Shown here piece after piece: positions 36,417 through 43,902 of a stretch of DNA of 64,000 bases. The notes beneath the pieces were generated by a model, which worked only from the letters and a program-made list of their open reading frames with translations, had not been told where the DNA came from and searched no databases. How positions within the stretch are numbered: the stretch's first letter is position 1; each line of letters starts with the position of its first letter. This DNA comes from Moraxellaceae bacterium (GTDB lineage: Bacteria; Pseudomonadota; Gammaproteobacteria; Pseudomonadales; Moraxellaceae), in NCBI GenBank assembly GCA_024234595.1, contig JACKNZ010000006.1:124001-188000 (forward strand), given 5' to 3'. A program made the position numbers and the translations under genes.

Positions 36417-36500
36417 GAAGAGGACAGTATTCGTATTATATCGGCTCGTAAGGCAGACAAACACGAACGTAAAATATATGAGACTTATCGTTATGCGTGA
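36417..36500 (+). pseudogene. brnT toxin remnant (C-terminal end only)
   Basis: Starting within a few bases of the recN stop, one frame reads EEDSIRIISARKADKHERKIYE and ends at TGA 36498-36500. This matches the conserved C-terminal RIISARKA-ER-Y segment of BrnT ribonuclease toxins. The first 60 or so residues, with the catalytic core, are absent. The stop overlaps the antitoxin ATG, preserving the usual brnT-brnA junction. Confidence 0.75.
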
Positions 36501-36702
36501 ACATTATGATTTTTCTGATTCTGTTAAAAATCCTTACGCCAAAAAGCTTAAAAAACAAGTCACTATTCGACTTGATGAAGACACCATCGACTATTTTAAA
36601 GAACTCGCTGATGATAAAGGCATTCCCTATCAAAGTTTAATCAATCTGTATTTGCGTGACTGCGCTCAATCACACCGAGAGTTAAAAATGCAGTGGGATT
36701 AA
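36493..36702 (+). CDS. brnA: BrnA/CopG-type antitoxin, orphan
   Basis: The 69 residues are read from ATG 36493, which overlaps the toxin-remnant stop; an ATG five codons earlier is inside the remnant. The motif YDFSDSVKNPYAKKLKKQVTIRLDEDTIDYFKELA, then GIPYQSLINLYLRDCA, is a ribbon-helix-helix antitoxin of the BrnA/CopG kind. Normally it neutralises BrnT and represses the operon. With the toxin lost, it could persist as a free antitoxin or simple DNA-binding protein. Confidence 0.85.
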   Translation: MREHYDFSDSVKNPYAKKLKKQVTIRLDEDTIDYFKELADDKGIPYQSLINLYLRDCAQSHRELKMQWD

Positions 36703-36800
36703 AAACACCATTTTACATTGCATGGCTCGCGGGTGCAAAACCTACGGGCATTGCATCTTTTATATAAAACTCATTAAGTTAAATCGGAGCTAAGCAAAAT

Positions 36801-36818
36801 GGCGCATTATAATGCGCC
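36801..36818. repeat. 18-bp perfect palindrome at the brnA/rarA convergence
   Basis: GGCGCATTATAATGCGCC is followed by CTAC and ends one base before the rarA stop. It resembles the palindrome at 51627-51657 (both end TAATGC-CCCTAC), suggesting a dispersed intergenic repeat. It may stall or terminate converging transcripts. Confidence 0.7.
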
Positions 36819-38102
36819 CTACAACTCCCCCCTCAACCCTCTTAATCGCTCGGCAATTTTAGCCTCTAAACCGCGCTCGGTTGGCACATAAAACACCTGT
36901 TGCTTGAGTTTATCGGGCAAAAACTGTTGCCCTTTAGCGTGGCCTCCCTCCTCATCATGGTCGTACCGATAACCCGTACCATAACCCAATTCTTTCATCA
37001 ATTTAGTGGGTGCATTACGCAAATGTAACGGCACCTCTAAAGAGCCTGTTTGCTCAATCACCTGTTTCACTTGCTTAAAGGCACTATAAACCGCATTACT
37101 TTTAGAACAACAGGCTAAATAAACTGCGACATTGGCTAAAGCCAAATCCCCTTCGGGACTCCCCAACCGCTCATAAGTTTGCCATGCCTCTAAGGCAATT
37201 TGTTGAGCGCGTGGGTCTGCCAAGCCTATATCTTCTACCGCCATACGCAATAATCTGCGCCCCAAATATGCCCCGTCTGCGCCACCATCTAACATGCGTG
37301 CTAACCAATACAAGGCAGCATCGGGGTTAGAACCACGCACCGATTTATGCAAAGCCGAAATTTGGTCGTAAAACTGCTCGCCTTGTTTGTCAAAACGCCT
37401 AAAACCTTTACCCAAAAATTGAGTTAATACATGGTCATCGCTGGTGCCTTGAGCGCGTGCCAACTCAAAGACTGTTTCTAGTAATACCAAAGCTTTGCGG
37501 GCATCACCATCGGCCAGTTGCGCAATGGCCAGCAGCCAATGCTCGGGCAAGGCATCAGGCGCGGCAGCCAAACCACGTTGGCTATCGCTTAATGCGCGTT
37601 GTAAGACGTGTAATAATGCCTCTTGCGTTAAAGGCTTTAACACCATGACTCGCAAACGTGACAACAAAGCCGAATTTAACTCAAAGGAAGGGTTTTCGGT
37701 GGTCGCACCAATTAGGGTAATTGTGCCATCTTCGACATACGGTAACAGGGCATCTTGTTGGCTTTTATTAAAACGATGAATTTCATCAATAAACACAATC
37801 GTCCGTTTAGCCAATAAGCCCGTTGCTTGTCGTTGCGCTTGACTAATCACCTCGCGTAGCTCTTTAACCCCTGCCATAACAGCAGACAAGGCCACAAAAT
37901 GGGCATCAATATATTGAGCAATTAAACGCGCCAAAGTGGTTTTGCCCACGCCTGCACTGCCCCAAAATACTAATGAGGGACACTGACCACGCGCTAACAA
38001 TACCTGCAACGGTGCGCCCTGCGCCAGCAAATGCGCTTGCCCTAATACCTCGTCTAAACACTGCGGACGCATACGCTCGGCAAGCGGTTGATAGTGGCTC
38101 AT
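36819..38102 (-). CDS. rarA: Replication-associated recombination protein A (AAA+ ATPase)
   Basis: The protein (MgsA family) has 427 residues. The start LAERMRPQCLDEVLGQAHLL is typical. Walker A is WGSAGVGKTT, Walker B is VFIDEIHRFNKSQQDALLP, and sensor 1 is LIGATTENPSFELNSALLSR. The C-terminal tetramerisation region includes GSNPDAALYWLARMLDGG and PTKLMKELGYGTGYRYDHDE. It acts at stalled replication forks. It overlaps fur by four bases. Confidence 0.95.
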   Translation of the reverse strand: MSHYQPLAERMRPQCLDEVLGQAHLLAQGAPLQVLLARGQCPSLVFWGSAGVGKTTLARLIAQYIDAHFVALSAVMAGVKELREVISQAQRQATGLLAKRTIVFIDEIHRFNKSQQDALLPYVEDGTITLIGATTENPSFELNSALLSRLRVMVLKPLTQEALLHVLQRALSDSQRGLAAAPDALPEHWLLAIAQLADGDARKALVLLETVFELARAQGTSDDHVLTQFLGKGFRRFDKQGEQFYDQISALHKSVRGSNPDAALYWLARMLDGGADGAYLGRRLLRMAVEDIGLADPRAQQIALEAWQTYERLGSPEGDLALANVAVYLACCSKSNAVYSAFKQVKQVIEQTGSLEVPLHLRNAPTKLMKELGYGTGYRYDHDEEGGHAKGQQFLPDKLKQQVFYVPTERGLEAKIAERLRGLRGEL

Positions 38103-38548
38103 TTATAATTTTTGCGACCATTGGCTTTTTCTTGGCAGGTGCTATTGCTGCACACACCATACAAATGCAAGGCATGGTCGGTGAGCGTAAAGCCTAAGGA
38201 TTCGGCGACTTTGCGTTGCTGTGCTTCAATCACATCATCGTTAAACTCTAGCACTTTGTTGCACATAATACACACAATGTGGTCATGGTGTTCGTCTTGG
38301 CTAATCTCAAACACCGAATGTCCACCCTCAAAATGATGACGCTCAACAATGCCCGCCGCTTCAAATTGAGTTAATACCCGATAAACCGTGGCCAAACCGA
38401 CATCTTCGCCTTGTTCTAACAGAGCTTTATACACATCTTCGGCACTTAAATGATGAACAGGCGAGTTTTCTAACAACTCTAGAATTTTGATGCGCGGCAA
38501 GGTGACTTTTAAGCCTGCATTACGCAAGTCTTGATTGGTGAATGTCAT
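38099..38548 (-). CDS. fur: Ferric uptake regulator Fur
   Basis: The 149 residues begin at ATG 38546-38548 (MTFTNQDLRNAGLKVTLPR); an open extension upstream looks non-native. The winged helix includes SAEDVYKALLEQGEDVGLATVYRVLTQFEAAGIVERHHFEGG. Metal-binding residues are HDHIVCIMCNKVLEF and a C-terminal CSNSTC. Fur represses iron-uptake genes with Fe2+. The divergent fur/bamE order is common in Gammaproteobacteria. No convincing Fur box was found in the shared gap. Confidence 0.96.
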   Translation of the reverse strand: MTFTNQDLRNAGLKVTLPRIKILELLENSPVHHLSAEDVYKALLEQGEDVGLATVYRVLTQFEAAGIVERHHFEGGHSVFEISQDEHHDHIVCIMCNKVLEFNDDVIEAQQRKVAESLGFTLTDHALHLYGVCSNSTCQEKANGRKNYK

Positions 38549-38662
38549 AAAAAACGTCTCTGTGGCATAAAAAACAGTACAAATCACAACAGATATGCCT
38601 GTCACAAATAGTGTACGATTATCGGTTAATAACAAGCGATGAACAAGAGAGGATAACTTTTC

Positions 38663-39055
38663 GTGTGGTCTAAACTGTGTCTAATTACATTATTGAGTCT
38701 ATCGGGCTGCGATGCCTTAAAAGTCTATACCATTGACTTGCCACAAGGAAATCCAATTACCCAAGCCGATGCCAACAAACTAAAACTCGGCATGAGTCCT
38801 GCTCAGGTGCGCTATATTTTGGGTAGCCCAATGGTAACCGATACCTTTAATGCCAATCGTTGGGACTATGTGTATCGTTTACGTGCTGGCACTTATGCCA
38901 AAGCCGCTAACATTAACGACATTAACACGCCACATCTTAAATTACTGTTTAAAGAGGGTAAATTGAGCGAGATAACAGGCATAGACACCCTGCCCACGCA
39001 AAATCCTGCCACGATTTTAAGTAAAGATACAGGGTTGAGAGCGGAGCCGTTGTAA
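38663..39055 (+). CDS. bamE: Outer-membrane assembly lipoprotein BamE (SmpA/OmlA)
   Basis: The 130-residue lipoprotein starts with GTG. Lipobox LSGC is at about 13-16, so the mature chain begins at the Cys. The BamE core is QADANKLKLGMSPAQVRYILGSPMVTDTFNANRWDYVYRLR, followed by LKLLFKEGKLSEI. BamE stabilises the BAM complex that inserts outer-membrane beta-barrels. Its stop is four bases from the stop of the converging pilus gene, with no terminator between. Confidence 0.95.
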   Translation: MWSKLCLITLLSLSGCDALKVYTIDLPQGNPITQADANKLKLGMSPAQVRYILGSPMVTDTFNANRWDYVYRLRAGTYAKAANINDINTPHLKLLFKEGKLSEITGIDTLPTQNPATILSKDTGLRAEPL

Positions 39056-39059
39056 TTTA

Positions 39060-39500
39060 TCAAAACGTCAGTGTGACGGTGACGTTATCGGCATAACTGC
39101 CAACATAGACATTTTGTTGTGCAGGAACACGGCCATAGACAGTAAAACTTCGATTTCTGGCATTGTTAACACTAAATACTTGGGTATTACCAGTGCCATC
39201 TCCCAAAATACGATTCATGGCGGCATTACGATACAAATTATAATTGAGCCGACTACTGCCATAGGCCATTTGACGAGTGGTATAAGTTCCTGATAACCCT
39301 GTACTAAAACTGACTTCAAAAGCTGTTCTAGCATCGCAAGACACATCAATCGTTCCGCTCCCATCTAAGGGAGTTGTATTTGCCACATAATACGCCCCAA
39401 AGTTAATGCCAATCACATTTATGCTACACACTGCCGCTTGTACGGAAAACACTAAACAAGTGGCGTAGCAAGCAATCATGTATTTTATCATTCTCGTCAT
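39060..39500 (-). CDS. Spore-coat-U domain pilus subunit (probable tip)
   Basis: The 146 residues have a signal peptide (about 1-22) and one SCPU domain: CSINVIGINFGAYYVANTTPLDGSGTIDVSCDA, then RQMAYGSSRLNYNLYRNA and GRVPAQQNVYVGSYADNVTVTLTF. SCPU subunits build archaic chaperone-usher pili such as Csu. Being the last gene after the usher it is the probable tip or minor subunit, though most archaic tips are two-domain and this is single-domain. It overlaps the usher start by four bases. Confidence 0.85.
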   Translation of the reverse strand: MTRMIKYMIACYATCLVFSVQAAVCSINVIGINFGAYYVANTTPLDGSGTIDVSCDARTAFEVSFSTGLSGTYTTRQMAYGSSRLNYNLYRNAAMNRILGDGTGNTQVFSVNNARNRSFTVYGRVPAQQNVYVGSYADNVTVTLTF

Positions 39501-41827
39501 GGCTGCACACCTTTACATAATTTCGTTCCTAAATCGGGTAATGAATCATCTACCACCTCAAACTCTACCTCAAAGCGACAGCTTTGCCCCTTCCAATGCG
39601 CAGTTAATCTGTTTTTGGCAGATAGTCCAGTGATATACAACTCTCCTCTATACCCTACAGGAAAAGCCTCGCTGCTATCGTTTTTGTAAACCTCAGCACC
39701 TGCAGGTAATGCTTGGCCATTATCAAGCAAAATTGTCATCGTAGCGGCATAAGCACGTTTGACTCCAAAATCGACCCACAAACCACTATTATTTGCAGGA
39801 ACGATTTCTTGTTCCTGACTGGTCATTTCGGCATCAAAAGGCAGGTCTGATGGGTTAATACGAATTTTATTAAGCTGATAAGGCAACAGCCTAGGAACTA
39901 ACGTAATACCGTGTTTATTTGTTACACCTATTAAATGATTATTTGCATAAACACTTACATTAGCATAGTCTCCTACCTTAGCCACTGCAAAGCTACTACT
40001 TATTTGGCGGCCTAAAAATCCTTGCCCTCCCAACAAAGCCATGCCACCTGAGATGTTGATACTTCCATTGTATTGGCTATTTTGTTCCGATACCTTTAAT
40101 TGGTAGCTACCATAGGAGTTTTGCCACGTTACCGCACCTTGAGTACGTGGTATTTGCCCAATATCGGCACTTAGACTATAACCAACACCATTACCAGCAG
40201 GTGCTGACTGTTGAAAAGCCACACGATATTGTTGCTCTAAAGGTAAGGCTACTACTGACACACTTTGTTTACTTTGCAATGGAATACTGACACTTATTTG
40301 GGCTTGAGTATTGGTACTGGGCTGCAAAGTACGCCCAACGGATACGCTCAAACTACCATACTGGCCTAAACTTAAGCCATAACCTGCAACAACCGAACTT
40401 GTCTCAGGCGCGTCATATTTTCGAGTGTAGATATATTGTGCTCTTAGACTACCGTATTGTTTTAAGGAGACACCGCCAAATACGCGCAGTGTTTCCTGTA
40501 ATGGATTAGGTGTAGGCTGACTACCAATTTGCCAAAACTCTCTATCTTGATATTGCCAACTGATACGGGTGTTGAATATTTTATATTGTGGGTCAATTTC
40601 GACACCATAAGCCAATGCGTTTTGATGAAAACGTTGCCTACTTTGAGCTAACCATACATTAACTAGACCTAATTTGGGAGGCACAAAAGCCGTCGCTAAC
40701 TTTAACATTTGTTGATGTTGTTGCCATTGTAACTGTACATCTGCGGTAAGTTTGTCTGTTAATCCACGACGATAAGCGGCCATGGCGAAAAAATCATCAT
40801 ATTGATTACTTTGGATGCCATAATCTTGCCGCAAAAAACCAGAATCAATTGCATATTCATGTAACCCTACTTTTAATAAATCTGCTCCTGCATAATACGG
40901 CAATACAAATGTTTGCTCACGCCCTAATAAGTCTTTTACAATCACGCGTGCTTCACCCATACCAGCCGTTACAGGCAGATTATCAATAGTAAACTCACCA
41001 GCTGGAATTTGTTTTGTCCAGCTTTTAGCATCATTAATATAAACATCAACAGTCGATGGCAACAATGCCTGACCACTAACACTGGGTGTTGCAAATCTAA
41101 CCAATTGCGGCTGCAAGGAAAAATTACTACCCCATTGTATCCCTGCATAACGTAGCCCACCACTCAAACCTAAACTACTGGTGGCGGTATCACCTACTCT
41201 CAAGCTATACATACCATCAATATCATCTTTTGCAAAAACAGTATTGAGTCGTATTGCCTGACGTTGTTGGGTCTCTAAATGTTGTATCAAAAATTGATTT
41301 TCTAATGTGCCAAGAGGATGAAATAAAGTCGCACTCGCAAACAAATTACTCTCGGTTTGCTGCTCAGCATAGCTGCTATTAAGTTCATAATTGGCGTACA
41401 TACCTACCGATGATTGTATTTTAGGTATGTTAGTTTGGTTTGACGCATTAAAAACAGATGCTTTAAACCACCTTGCATCTACTTCGATTGCCACAGACAA
41501 ATTAGCCGCATCAAACTGATAACGAACCCCTTGTAACTCGTCTAAAATATAATAGTCTTGCTCGTCATAACGAAACACATTATCGGCTGGCTTTAAATGC
41601 CAACGCTGCCAATCCTCTGCCAATATAAGTAACTGGCCATTTGGTTTTTTTAAAAATAGTAAGGTTTCAAGTTTAGAGTATTTATTAAGTTGAGCGGATA
41701 ACCATAAGGCTTCGGGTTCGTTTGAGACTAGTTGATGTGCTGAGATTTTTTTTATTGGTTTTGCATGTGTCACATTGATATGTAAACAACACAACCAAAT
41801 TAACCCAAAAACCCAAAAGGAGCGCAT
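39497..41827 (-). CDS. Outer-membrane usher of an archaic chaperone-usher pilus
   Basis: This usher of the FimD/PapC/CsuD type has 776 residues. A signal peptide (about 1-22) precedes an N-terminal domain, then a beta-barrel with a plug segment. Landmarks include LRYAGIQWGSNFSLQPQLVRFATPSVSGQALLPSTVDVYIND, FTIDNLPVTAGMGEARVIVKDLLGREQ and, near the C-terminus, PYQLNKIRINPSDLPFDAEM. It receives chaperone-subunit complexes in the periplasm and assembles the pilus across the outer membrane. Confidence 0.93.
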   Translation of the reverse strand: MRSFWVFGLIWLCCLHINVTHAKPIKKISAHQLVSNEPEALWLSAQLNKYSKLETLLFLKKPNGQLLILAEDWQRWHLKPADNVFRYDEQDYYILDELQGVRYQFDAANLSVAIEVDARWFKASVFNASNQTNIPKIQSSVGMYANYELNSSYAEQQTESNLFASATLFHPLGTLENQFLIQHLETQQRQAIRLNTVFAKDDIDGMYSLRVGDTATSSLGLSGGLRYAGIQWGSNFSLQPQLVRFATPSVSGQALLPSTVDVYINDAKSWTKQIPAGEFTIDNLPVTAGMGEARVIVKDLLGREQTFVLPYYAGADLLKVGLHEYAIDSGFLRQDYGIQSNQYDDFFAMAAYRRGLTDKLTADVQLQWQQHQQMLKLATAFVPPKLGLVNVWLAQSRQRFHQNALAYGVEIDPQYKIFNTRISWQYQDREFWQIGSQPTPNPLQETLRVFGGVSLKQYGSLRAQYIYTRKYDAPETSSVVAGYGLSLGQYGSLSVSVGRTLQPSTNTQAQISVSIPLQSKQSVSVVALPLEQQYRVAFQQSAPAGNGVGYSLSADIGQIPRTQGAVTWQNSYGSYQLKVSEQNSQYNGSINISGGMALLGGQGFLGRQISSSFAVAKVGDYANVSVYANNHLIGVTNKHGITLVPRLLPYQLNKIRINPSDLPFDAEMTSQEQEIVPANNSGLWVDFGVKRAYAATMTILLDNGQALPAGAEVYKNDSSEAFPVGYRGELYITGLSAKNRLTAHWKGQSCRFEVEFEVVDDSLPDLGTKLCKGVQP

Positions 41828-41887
41828 GACTTATCTCATACACCTTAATATTTGGGTCGATTTTGCCTTGGTGTATGTCATTTATTA

Positions 41888-42625
41888 TTATTCTTCTACG
41901 GTTAATTGTGCTTTGAGTTCGCCTCTATCTGTTTGGGCTTTTAGCATAACAGGCGTACCTACTGCTAAATGTTTGTCTTTAATTAACCACTCTCGTTTTT
42001 GCTGCGGTAACAAATAATTAGTCAGTGACTGATTAGCAAAAGATTCTTGCTGCTCTGGTATTAGCAATACACTTAAAACTTGTATATGGCCTTGACTTTG
42101 ATTATCTGCTAACAACTTTAGCCCCTCATTAGTTGACTTTAATCGCCATTCTAGTGATGTTTTAATCGGCTCATTGGGTTGCACAAACACTGGAATACTG
42201 AGTCGTAAAGCAATACTCAGTCCCGTAAATCCCTCTTTGGGAGGTGGAGGTACTTCTTGTAAAAATAAACGATAACTTTCTTCACTCTGTCCTAATGCAG
42301 GCTTACGCAAACCCAAGCGAATCACTTGTGAGCTATTAGGGGCAATAGTAAACACCGGTGGATTAGCCAAAATATTTTTGCTGGGTTCAAAGACATCCTG
42401 ACCTTGCTCATTTTGCGACCATGCCAATGCCTCAAGCTGCACAGTGGTAGGCTCTATACCTTGATTTGTTACCGTTAGCGAGGTGACTTTGTTTTTGGCA
42501 GACAAATTGACACGCACAGGACTTACTGAAAAGCTAGCCGCTGCTTGCACCAAACCACTATATGTTAAAACTATGCTAAAAAGCAAAGCCAGCCCCAAAC
42601 GGGACTGGCTAAGGAGAAACATCAT
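41888..42625 (-). CDS. Periplasmic pilus chaperone (PapD-like)
   Basis: The 245 residues start with a signal peptide ending VQAA. The first immunoglobulin-like domain reads SFSVSPVRVNLSAKNKVTSLTVTNQG and includes QVIRLGLRKPALGQSEESYRLFLQEVPP, the G1 donor strand region. A second domain follows. It lends a strand to each SCPU subunit to stop premature folding. It lies between the first subunit gene and the usher, in the usual archaic order. Confidence 0.93.
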   Translation of the reverse strand: MMFLLSQSRLGLALLFSIVLTYSGLVQAAASFSVSPVRVNLSAKNKVTSLTVTNQGIEPTTVQLEALAWSQNEQGQDVFEPSKNILANPPVFTIAPNSSQVIRLGLRKPALGQSEESYRLFLQEVPPPPKEGFTGLSIALRLSIPVFVQPNEPIKTSLEWRLKSTNEGLKLLADNQSQGHIQVLSVLLIPEQQESFANQSLTNYLLPQQKREWLIKDKHLAVGTPVMLKAQTDRGELKAQLTVEE

Positions 42626-42641
42626 ATCAGCTCATTAAAAT

Positions 42642-43161
42642 TTAGAATGTTACTGTAACAGTCAAAACATCCTGATAACCACCACCAGTTGATGCCTTTA
42701 ATGTTGTTGCATCTTGACCTTTTGGAATACGACCTTCTACTGTTGTATCTAGTGCAGCACCCGTACCTGCAGCCGCTAAGTCATCTCCAACTGCACTTGT
42801 CCAAGCATCATTATAGCTATTGCGATACAACTGATAACCTAAATAGTACTTAGTACCACTATCATCAAATTCCATGTTGCGAGTATAAGCTGTTTGACCC
42901 ACATAACCGCCATCATCAATATTGATAGAGATACCATGACCTAATGTACAAGTTGTGGTAATAGTTGAAGACGCATCAAGATCTGCACCTGTAGCAGAGT
43001 TTACATCAATTGGGTCATAGTTACCGAAGGCTAAATCTGTTGCACTCACCAAACAATTACCAACCACATCAGCAGTCACATTAAATGTATCAGACGTTGT
43101 AGCAGCATTAGCCACACCAACACCTAAAGCTAAAACAGAAGCAGCTAATAAACGTTTTCAT
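42642..43161 (-). pseudogene. Major spore-coat-U pilus subunit with a frameshift in the signal peptide
   Basis: The intact frame from 43115 to 42642 gives one SCPU domain: FNVTADVVGNCLVSATDLAFGNYDP, YLGYQLYRNSYNDAW, EGRIPKGQD and a C-terminal VLTVTVTF. Upstream the same frame encodes a clean signal peptide (RLLAASVLALGVGVANA) but has no start codon and meets TGA. The only ATG with a good ribosome site (GAGAG, nine bases before ATG 43159-43161) is one frame off across a run of four A. From that ATG the reading ends after 17 codons. Three or six A would restore M-K-(K)-R-L-L. It could be a real off state, a decayed gene or a sequencing error. The weak internal GTG would give a protein without export signal. 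Confidence 0.8.
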
Positions 43162-43256
43162 AATAAGATACTCTCATTGGGCTGGCACATAACCAGTTAT
43201 TGTTTTATGAAATTTACACCAACGAAAGCTGACAACATTATTGAGTCAGTTAGCGT

Positions 43257-43333
43257 ATGGCGACCCCGCTGTCATAGGAAATCCCCTTAGACCGGTAGTT
43301 TTGCGTCCTCGTCTTTCGATCGAGTATGCCTTT
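43257..43333 (-). promoter_or_regulatory. c-di-GMP-I (GEMM-I) riboswitch in the pilus operon leader
   Basis: Read on the minus strand the leader matches the GEMM-I aptamer along its length. P1 pairs GGC (43328-43330) with GCC (43259-43261). A stem CTCG...CGAG is capped by a GAAA tetraloop. Then come GGACGCAAA, an ACCGGTCTAA receptor-like segment and AGCGGGGT before P1 closes. These are the elements that bind the two guanines and dock the tetraloop. It lies about 95 bases before the subunit ATG, close to the predicted transcript start. No strong terminator follows, so control may be on translation or through a weak hairpin (CTGAC/GTCAG). Confidence 0.93.
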
Positions 43334-43340
43334 TTCATGC

Positions 43341-43368
43341 ATTATGTTGTGATATCCGTCACAGACAA
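43341..43368 (-). promoter_or_regulatory. Pilus operon promoter overlapped by a CRP/Vfr-type site
   Basis: On the minus strand TTGTCT (43363-43368) and CATAAT (43341-43346) are 16 bases apart. The predicted start, near 43334, is exactly where the riboswitch begins. Between the boxes lies TGTGACGGATATCACA (43348-43363), a perfect TGTGA-N6-TCACA CRP/Vfr palindrome. Bound there, the regulator would be expected to block this promoter. The remaining 43369-43551 stretch is AT-rich with no other recognised site. Confidence 0.65.
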
Positions 43369-43551
43369 TTAACTGACTTCACGTTTTTTTGTATTTGTAA
43401 AGTCAACAAGCTCACTACATCAATTACAAAAACATTGTGCAAGTCACATAATCGCTACAAACGATAAGCGGTTATATTTTGCGATAAAAGCCCTGCTAAC
43501 ACATTATACTCATCTATAATTAATATTTGCTTAGGTTAATGCTTTGTTTCT

Positions 43552-43582
43552 CCTGTATTTCGCTACGCTGCATACAGGCTAC
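43552..43582. repeat. Dispersed palindromic repeat downstream of the rnfH-like gene
   Basis: CCTGTAT (43552-43558) pairs with ATACAGG (43572-43578) around TTCGCTACGCTGC and is followed by CTAC. It is similar to the copy at 51666-51696. Its position just after the rnfH-like stop suggests a 3'-end role. Confidence 0.65.
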
Positions 43583-43599
43583 AAATACTATTTCTTAGT

Positions 43600-43902
43600 T
43601 CACTTACTTTCTTGTAATTTGGCTGCCCTTGCTTTGCGCGCTTCTTTAGGATCAACTAACAAAGGCCGATAAATTTCGATTCTATCACCTGCTTGTACTA
43701 AACGAGTATCGGGGGATTTTTCGAGCTTCGAAAACACCCCAACGCTGATTTTATCAATATCAATTTCTGGAAAATAAGCAGTAATTTTTGACAGACGTAT
43801 TGCTTGATATAAGGTGGTTTGAGCAGGCACTTGCAAGCGAATGATTTTTTGCTGATGAGGTAAAGCATAAGCAACCTCTACCTCAACCATGCCATCACTC
43901 AT
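43600..43902 (-). CDS. RnfH family protein (beta-grasp)
   Basis: The 100 residues begin at ATG 43900-43902, which overlaps the upstream stop as ATGA. MVEVEVAYALPHQQKIIRLQVPAQTTLYQAIRLSKI, then GVFSKLEKSPDTRLVQAGDRIEIYRPLLVDPKEARKARAAK, is the standard UPF0125/RnfH ubiquitin-like protein. Its role is unknown; elsewhere it lies beside ratA or rnf genes, neither of which is here. Last gene of the yggS-led block. Confidence 0.9.
   Translation of the reverse strand: MSDGMVEVEVAYALPHQQKIIRLQVPAQTTLYQAIRLSKITAYFPEIDIDKISVGVFSKLEKSPDTRLVQAGDRIEIYRPLLVDPKEARKARAAKLQESK

Noticed and set aside
38549..38662. A Fur box between fur and bamE
   Set aside because: The region has GATTATC-like pieces but nothing close to the 19-bp consensus.
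42642..43115. GTG at 43113-43115 as the true start of the first pilus subunit
   Set aside because: It lies at the end of a clear signal-peptide sequence in the same frame, so a protein starting there would lack export; there is no ribosome site ahead of it.
43162..43256. An intrinsic terminator as the riboswitch expression platform
   Set aside because: CTGAC/GTCAG is only five pairs with a long loop and is followed by TTTCGTT, too weak to call a terminator.
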